This document shows, one piece after another, positions 42,515-52,030 of a DNA stretch of 52,030 bases. Source of the DNA: Desulfovibrio sp. (GTDB taxonomy: Bacteria; Desulfobacterota; Desulfovibrionia; Desulfovibrionales; Desulfovibrionaceae). Below the pieces are notes generated by a model. The model saw nothing but the letters and a program-made list of their open reading frames with translations. It ran no database searches and had not been told where the DNA came from. The stretch lies in assembly GCF_014803725.1 (NCBI RefSeq), contig NZ_JAAVBE010000018.1, positions 1 through 52,030 on the forward strand, given 5' to 3'. Within the stretch, counting starts at the first letter, position 1. Each line of letters starts with the position of its first letter. Both the position numbers and the translations under genes were made by a program.

Positions 42515-43525
42515 TCAGACCGCGCCCTCCGGCGACTGCTGGGCATCTGGCAAGAGGGCACGCAAGGGCTTATACCCGTTGGCGAAGTCAAGCCCGCTCA
42601 TGTCCTTGCGGCCGTTGGGGCGCACGGTGTCGAGGATGTACACACCCTCGCCGCAGACGATGCCGAGACCCTCGTTGAGGGGGATGGCCTGCCCTGGTGC
42701 AAGCCCGCAACTTGACGGGCGCTCCGCAGAAGAAACGTGGCCGCGCAAGATGCGCACCTCAAGCGGCTCGGGTGCGCCCTTGCACTCCAAGCGCGCGCGT
42801 GCCCCCGGCGCCGGAGTGACGCCGCGGATGTGCGCGTCCACTTGCGCCGCCGTGAGCGACCAGTCGATGCGGCCATGCTCTTTCAGCAGCTTGGCCGCAT
42901 GGGTGGCTTTTGCATGATCCTGCGGTATTGCGGTCACGGTGCCGGCAAGAATGCCGGGCAGCGTCTCCACCAAAAGTTCCGCACCGGCCCTGGCCAGCGC
43001 CTCGGTGAGCTCGCCCGCATGGCAGCAGCCGATGGGTACGGTACGGGTGGCATAGACCGGGCCGGTGTCGAGGCTCGGCTCCATGTGCATGATGGAGACG
43101 CCGGTCACAGCGTCCGGCGAGCAGTTTTCCATGATGCAGCGCTGGATGGGCGCGGCGCCGCGATAGAGCGGCAAAAGCGAGGCGTGGACGTTGAGGGGCG
43201 CAATGCGGGCCGCATCGAGCACCGCCTTGGGGAGGAGCAGACCATAGGCCGCGGCCACGATGATGTCAGGGTGAAGCTCCGCAAGCGCGCGCCGGTCATC
43301 CTCGCTCCTGAAATTCACAGGCTGGCGCACCTCAAGGCCCAGGCTTTGCGCAAGCGTCTTCACCGGCGAGGGCACAAGCCGCATGCCCCGCCCGCGCGGC
43401 CTGTCCGGCTGGGTATAGACCGCAATCACGCGGCCGCCCCGCCACTGCGCGAGCTTTTCCAGCACCGCCGCGGCAAAGCCCGGGGTGCCCATGAAGACTA
43501 TCCGGCAGTCTTGCGCTTGAGCCAT
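42515..43525 (-). CDS. fmt: methionyl-tRNA formyltransferase
   Basis: A 336-residue enzyme that formylates initiator Met-tRNA with 10-formyl-tetrahydrofolate. The N-terminal formyltransferase domain begins CRIVFMGTPGFAAAVL; the catalytic segment is NVHASLLPLYRGAAPIQRCI with the Asn/His pair, followed by the conserved Asp loop (LDTGPV). The C-terminal domain has the anticodon-binding-like fold. Its start lies 28 bases inside the end of def, so the two are coupled. Confidence 0.97.
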   Translation of the reverse strand: MAQAQDCRIVFMGTPGFAAAVLEKLAQWRGGRVIAVYTQPDRPRGRGMRLVPSPVKTLAQSLGLEVRQPVNFRSEDDRRALAELHPDIIVAAAYGLLLPKAVLDAARIAPLNVHASLLPLYRGAAPIQRCIMENCSPDAVTGVSIMHMEPSLDTGPVYATRTVPIGCCHAGELTEALARAGAELLVETLPGILAGTVTAIPQDHAKATHAAKLLKEHGRIDWSLTAAQVDAHIRGVTPAPGARARLECKGAPEPLEVRILRGHVSSAERPSSCGLAPGQAIPLNEGLGIVCGEGVYILDTVRPNGRKDMSGLDFANGYKPLRALLPDAQQSPEGAV

Positions 43526-44016
43526 TTCTTGACCTTGCTGTCATAAAGGGTGCGCCTGAGGCGGCTCACGCGGTCGATGAAGAGCGTACCGTTGAGGTGG
43601 TCGACCTCGTGCTGGAGCACGACAGCAGGGAAGCCGTCAAGCTCTTCATCAATGGGCGTGCCGTCGAGGGCGATGGCCTTGAGGCGCACCCTGCTCCAGC
43701 GGGGCACGTCCGCACGGTAGCTCAAGGGCACCGAGAGGCAGCCCTCCTGCTCGCTCGTGATGACCTCGCCCATGGGCTCGAGTTCGGGATTGATGAGCAC
43801 GCGCGGGGCGCGCTCGCCTTCCTGCACGCCCGGGTCCATGACCAGCATCCGCAACGAGCGCCCGACCTGCGGCGCGGCGAGGCCCACGCCCGGGGCGGCG
43901 TACATGGTCTCGGTCATGTCCGCGGCGAGCTGGCGGATCTCGTCGGTGATCTCCTCCACCGGCGCGCACTTCTCCTTGAGGCGCGGGTCGGGGTAAGTGA
44001 CGATCTCGAGCAGCAT
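43498..44016 (-). CDS. def: peptide deformylase
   Basis: A 172-residue iron/zinc enzyme removing the formyl group from new proteins. All three motifs are present: GVGLAAPQ (43-50), EGCLS (Cys93) and QHEVDH (His136, Glu137, His140). Length is normal. It is read 6 bases after aspS and overlaps fmt, which makes the formyl group it removes. Confidence 0.97.
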   Translation of the reverse strand: MLLEIVTYPDPRLKEKCAPVEEITDEIRQLAADMTETMYAAPGVGLAAPQVGRSLRMLVMDPGVQEGERAPRVLINPELEPMGEVITSEQEGCLSVPLSYRADVPRWSRVRLKAIALDGTPIDEELDGFPAVVLQHEVDHLNGTLFIDRVSRLRRTLYDSKVKKWLKRKTAG

Positions 44017-44022
44017 GGCGGT

Positions 44023-45897
<1,875 letters not shown>

Positions 45898-45900
45898 GGC

Positions 45901-47196
45901 TTATCCGTTGTGGTTCGGGCTGGAAGGGGTTTTGGCGCAAAGGTCGGCGAGCCTCGCCGGGGCCTCGGCCTGCGGCAGCGTGGCCTGCTCGCCGTTTTCC
46001 ATATCGCGGAGGGTGACGCGCCCTTCCGCCGCCTCGTCCGGGCCGATGATGCAGCAATAGCGCGCGCTGCTCCGGGCGGCCTTGCGCATGAGGCTCTTGA
46101 AGGAGCCGCCGGCATATTCGAGCTCGCAGGCGAGGCCCAGCTTGCGCAGGGCTTCGGCGAGAGCGAAGGTCTGCACGCGGCCGGCCTCGTCAGGGGCAAC
46201 GAGGAAGCAGTCGGGCCGGGCGGGTGCAACTTCGGGCAGCAGCAGGGCGAGGCGCTCCATGCCGCAGGCAAAGCCCACGCCCGGCGCATCCGGGCCGCCG
46301 AGCTGCGCGGTGAGCCCGTCATAGCGGCCGCCCCCGGCCACGGCCGTCTGCGCGCCGATATGGCCGCTCACCACCTCGAAGGTGGTGCGGCAATAATAGT
46401 CAAGGCCGCGCACGAGGCGGTGGTCGATCTCGGCAGAGATGCCCTGCTGCGCCAGCAGTTCCAGCACGGTGTCGAAATGGCGTTTGCAGTCCGGGCAATT
46501 GTGGTCAATGAGGCGCGGGGCGCCCTCTGTGAGTCTGCGGCAGCCTTCATGCTTGCAATCGAGCACGCGCAGGGGATTGCTCCCGGCGCGGCGGCGGCAG
46601 TCCTCGCAGAGGGCGTTCTGGTCCACGCCGGCGAGATACCGGCGCAGGGCCTCCATATAGGCGGGCCGGCACGTGGCGCAGCCCAGGGAATTGAGCTTGA
46701 GCGTGAGGCCGCGGATGCCCAGGGCGGCCAAAAAGCGCCAGAGCATGGCGATGAGCTCGGCGTCCGCAAAGGGGCTTTCCGTGCCCAGGCACTCGCAGTT
46801 GATCTGGTGGAACTGGCGCATGCGGCCCTTTTGCGGCCGCTCGTAGCGGAACATGGGCCCCATGGTGAAGAAGCGCTGCGGGCCGCCGCGCCCGTCCGCA
46901 AGGCCGGCCTCGATGCAGGCGCGCATGACCCCGGCCGTGGCCTCGGGCCGCAAGGTCACGGAGCGGCCCTTGCGGTCAGGGAAGGTGTACATCTCCTTTT
47001 GCACCACGTCCGTCTCCGCGCCGATGGAGCGCTGAAAAAGGCCCGTGAACTCGAGGAGCGGCGTGCGCAATTCCGCAAAGCCGTAACGGGTAAAGATGTC
47101 GCGCCCGCAGGCTTCCATGCGGGTGAAGGCGTCGCTCTCCGGCGGAAAGAGATCCGCAAAGCCCTTGATGCGGCTGATACCGCGCGACTCGCTCAT
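45901..47196 (-). CDS. hisS: histidyl-tRNA synthetase
   Basis: A 431-residue class II synthetase. It starts SRGISRIKGFADLFPPESDA. Motif 2 is FRYERPQKGRMRQFHQINCE, the histidine-specific loops are RGLDYYCRTTFEV and AGGGRYDGL, and the C-terminal anticodon-binding domain follows. The ATG overlaps the purF stop by 4 bases. Confidence 0.97.
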   Translation of the reverse strand: MSESRGISRIKGFADLFPPESDAFTRMEACGRDIFTRYGFAELRTPLLEFTGLFQRSIGAETDVVQKEMYTFPDRKGRSVTLRPEATAGVMRACIEAGLADGRGGPQRFFTMGPMFRYERPQKGRMRQFHQINCECLGTESPFADAELIAMLWRFLAALGIRGLTLKLNSLGCATCRPAYMEALRRYLAGVDQNALCEDCRRRAGSNPLRVLDCKHEGCRRLTEGAPRLIDHNCPDCKRHFDTVLELLAQQGISAEIDHRLVRGLDYYCRTTFEVVSGHIGAQTAVAGGGRYDGLTAQLGGPDAPGVGFACGMERLALLLPEVAPARPDCFLVAPDEAGRVQTFALAEALRKLGLACELEYAGGSFKSLMRKAARSSARYCCIIGPDEAAEGRVTLRDMENGEQATLPQAEAPARLADLCAKTPSSPNHNG

Positions 47197-48587
47197 GACC
47201 GCTTCCCCTCAAGTGAGAACTTGGCGCAGCCCTCGCAGGGCACCGCATAGTCGCCGTTGAAACAGGCGAGGCAGAAGTCGTCCGAGTGCATGACCGAGCG
47301 CAACAGGCCGTCGATGCTCAGGTAATGCAGCGAATCCACATCCAGGCGCCGGATAATCTCGTCCATCTCGCACTGGGCCGCGATGAGCTCGCCGCGCGAG
47401 GAAAAGTCCACGCCGTAGTGGCAGGGGAACTTCACCGGCGGGCTTGAGATGCGGATATGCACCTCTTTCGCCCCGAGCTCGCGCAGCTTTTTCACGCGGG
47501 TCATCATGGTGGTGCCGCGAACGATGGAGTCGTCCACGATGCAGATGCGCTTGCCCTCGATCATGGCGCGCACCGGGTTGATCTTCACGCGGACGCCGAA
47601 ATTGCGCATACTCTGCGTGGGCTGGATGAAGGTGCGGCCCACATAGTGGTTGCGGATCATGGCGTGCTCGTAGGGGAGCTCCGCGCACTGGGCGAAGCCC
47701 ACCGCCGAATACACGCCGGAATCGGGGAAGGGCATGATGAAGTCCACGTCCGGGGTGGATTCGTGCGCCAGTTGCCAGCCCATCTGCTTGCGGCAGACAT
47801 AGACCTGCTCGTTGAACACGTAGGAGTCGGGCCGGGCGAAATAGACGAGCTCGAAGATGCACTGGCGCGGCCTCGCCGGATGCGGCCCGGGAAGCCGGCT
47901 CGAGTGCTCGCCCATGGCGTCCACCACGATCATCTCCCCGGGCTCCACGGCGCGTTCGTAGTCGGCCTCCAGAAGGTCGAAGGCGCAGGTCTCGGAGGCG
48001 AACACCGGGGCGCCGTCGAGCCGCCCCAGCGCCAGCGGGTGGAAGCCGTAGGGGTCGCGCACGGCGATGAGCGTGCCGCCGCAGAGGATGAGGAAGCAAT
48101 AGGCGCCTTTAAGGCGCGAGCAGGCCTCGGCCACGGCCTCGGGCAAGTCCTTGTGGCGCAGCGAGCGCACGAGGAGGTGCATGAACACCTCGCTGTCATT
48201 GCCCGTGGAGAAGATGGCCCCCTCGTTTTCGAGCTCGGCCCGAAGCTCCGCCGCATTGACGAGGTTGCCGTTGTGCGCGAGGGCGATGTCCTGCCCCTGG
48301 AAGCGGGCGATGAAAGGCTGCGCGTTGCGCTGCGAGGCGCCGCCCGTGGTGGAATAGCGCACATGACCGATGGCCGTGCGCCCGGTGAGGCGGCGCAGCA
48401 CCTCCTCGGAAAAGACATCGGGCACGAGGCCCATGCTCTTGTGGTCGTGCATGCCGTCCGCGTCCACCGTGACGATGCCCGCGCTTTCCTGGCCGCGGTG
48501 CTGCTGGGCGTAGAGCCCGAAATAGGCGAGCTTGGCCGCGTCGTCGTGGCCGTAGATGCCGAAAAGGCCGCATTCATGCCGTATCAT
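47193..48587 (-). CDS. purF: amidophosphoribosyltransferase
   Basis: A 464-residue enzyme of the first committed step of purine synthesis, making phosphoribosylamine from PRPP and glutamine. The N-terminus MIRHECGLFGIYGH shows that a 5-residue propeptide must be removed to expose catalytic Cys6. The glutaminase loop is AQQHRGQESAGIVT; the PRPP loop is CIVDDSIVRGTTM. Cysteines at the positions of the Bacillus-type Fe-S cluster are visible (RQCIFELVYF, FPCHYGVDF, CLACFNGDY), so an oxygen-sensitive Fe-S form is likely, in keeping with an anaerobe. Confidence 0.96.
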   Translation of the reverse strand: MIRHECGLFGIYGHDDAAKLAYFGLYAQQHRGQESAGIVTVDADGMHDHKSMGLVPDVFSEEVLRRLTGRTAIGHVRYSTTGGASQRNAQPFIARFQGQDIALAHNGNLVNAAELRAELENEGAIFSTGNDSEVFMHLLVRSLRHKDLPEAVAEACSRLKGAYCFLILCGGTLIAVRDPYGFHPLALGRLDGAPVFASETCAFDLLEADYERAVEPGEMIVVDAMGEHSSRLPGPHPARPRQCIFELVYFARPDSYVFNEQVYVCRKQMGWQLAHESTPDVDFIMPFPDSGVYSAVGFAQCAELPYEHAMIRNHYVGRTFIQPTQSMRNFGVRVKINPVRAMIEGKRICIVDDSIVRGTTMMTRVKKLRELGAKEVHIRISSPPVKFPCHYGVDFSSRGELIAAQCEMDEIIRRLDVDSLHYLSIDGLLRSVMHSDDFCLACFNGDYAVPCEGCAKFSLEGKRS

Positions 48588-48612
48588 TGTGCTTCTTGTT
48601 CCCGTAGTGGCG

Positions 48613-49432
48613 TTATTGGCCGCTCTTCAGTGTCTTGCGCAAATGCGCGATGCGGTTGTCCATGACCGCCGGGTTCGGGTAGGCGTCCCGCGCCGCCTCG
48701 AACTGGGCGAGGGCCTCCTTGCGGCGGCCGAGCTGTTCCAGCGCATCGGCGAGGAGGTAGCCGGCCTGGCCGCGCACTTCCTCGTCCGGGCCGCTGTCCA
48801 AAATCTGCTGGCACAGGTCCGCCACTTCCTGCCAGCGCTCGCGGGCCATGTTCTGGTCCGCGAGGTCGAGCATGCAGCGGATCTTGTCATGGTCTGGCAG
48901 GGGGAGCGCAAGGCACTGGGCCAGGCTTTCCTCCCCGGCCTCGAAGCGCCGGCGGCTGAACTGCATGGCCGCGAGATGGCGGAAGCCCTCCACCCGGCGG
49001 GCGCCGCCGATGCCCGCCAGACCCGTATAGGCCGCCCAGGCCCCGGCCGCCTGGTCATAGCGGCGCAGGCGCTCGCACACAAGGCCCATGTGCTCCAAAA
49101 TGTCGGCCATGCGGCCGTCGTCGTCCTCGTATTCCGCGCGCATGGCCTCCAGCACTTCCAGGCTCGCGCGCGACTCGGGCCCCGCGGAATTGAGCACCTG
49201 CAGCAAAAGCTGCCAAGCCTCCCAGCGGCGTTCGGCCTCGGGGCCGCGGCGCTCCGCGTCCTTCGTCTCCTCCCGGAGATAGCGCTCCAAAAGGCGCTCG
49301 GCAAGGGGCCAGTTGCGCTCGGCCACGGCCGCGCGCGCGTCCGCCAGGTCGTCGGCGAGGATCTGCCCGCGGTCACAGCCTGCGCCCGCAAACGCCAGAA
49401 GGCACAGGAGCGCGAGGGCCGCGAGCCGCCGC

Positions 49433-49440
<8 letters not shown>
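48613..49440 (-). CDS. TPR-containing lipoprotein
   Basis: A 275-residue exported protein. Signal peptide and lipobox end in LLAFAGAGC. The rest is a chain of helical pairs of the tetratricopeptide type, for example [20 protein letters not shown] near the C-terminus and [20 protein letters not shown] in the middle. No enzymatic motif is seen; such proteins usually scaffold envelope complexes. The start at 49440 overlaps the gyrA end by 8 bases and directly begins the signal peptide, unlike the longer frame to 49473. Confidence 0.75.
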
Positions 49441-51997
<2,557 letters not shown>

Positions 51998-52030
51998 GCT
52001 GCCCTCGCAGGGAAATGACGGTGAAAGGGG

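Overview
The window comes from a high-GC sulfate- or sulfite-reducing Desulfobacterota of the Desulfovibrio type. The main reason is a complete dsrA-dsrB-dsrD cluster (dissimilatory sulfite reductase). Supporting genes are a SahR-type ArsR regulator fused to a methyltransferase fold next to ahcY, and a CoA-disulfide/persulfide reductase with a rhodanese tail. Most of the DNA is chromosomal core. The exception is one integrated element of about 17.6 kb (about 7117-24752).

Layout. 1-860: a small unknown gene divergent from an XRE-type regulator, with a palindromic candidate operator between them. 862-7019: rhodanese-tailed CoA-disulfide reductase, valS, and a divergent BPL_N (glutamine-amidotransferase-like) protein. 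7117-24752: the element, inserted in the 3' end of tRNA-Asp and bounded by a 14-bp repeat of the tRNA end. 24739-24940: tRNA-Asp and tRNA-Val with a clear promoter. 25140-30557: polysaccharide deacetylase, AmrA-like protein, dsrD/dsrB/dsrA and an unknown gene. 31046-34146: DciA-like (DUF721) gene, sahR-like regulator and ahcY. 34404-37464: small unknown gene, NlpC/P60 lipoprotein, MerR-like regulator, DsbA-like thiol oxidoreductase. 37699-40262: chromosome-partition locus (two parS sites, parA, an antisense zinc-ribbon gene, parB). 40309-51997: a tightly packed minus-strand run in transcription order gyrA, TPR lipoprotein, purF, hisS, aspS, def, fmt, DUF116, rsmB.

The element. Reading inward from the tRNA it carries a P4-type tyrosine integrase, an AlpA-like regulator, a TOPRIM/DUF3987 primase-helicase, and three very large adjacent intact genes resembling podovirus internal-virion (DNA-ejection) proteins. 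One of these has a murein-transglycosylase-like domain and one a domain resembling the phage Barnase/EndoU/RelE-like (BECR) nucleases. A GIY-YIG nuclease and a small helix-turn-helix protein follow. On the plus strand there is an excisionase-like regulator with two unknown genes, and at the far end a Panacea-domain antitoxin with an overlapping unknown partner (candidate toxin). I see no terminase, portal, capsid, tail or lysis cassette. The element therefore looks like a satellite or a strongly reduced podovirus that kept replication, integration and ejection-protein genes. It also contains four copies of a triple 9-bp iteron-like box, a 23-bp tandem repeat, candidate integrase arm sites at both ends, and a terminator that replaces the one the tRNA operon lost on integration.

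Calls rest on reading translations and motifs by eye; no database search was run. Starts were moved from the longest open frame where a Shine-Dalgarno sequence and family N-terminus pointed to an internal start.
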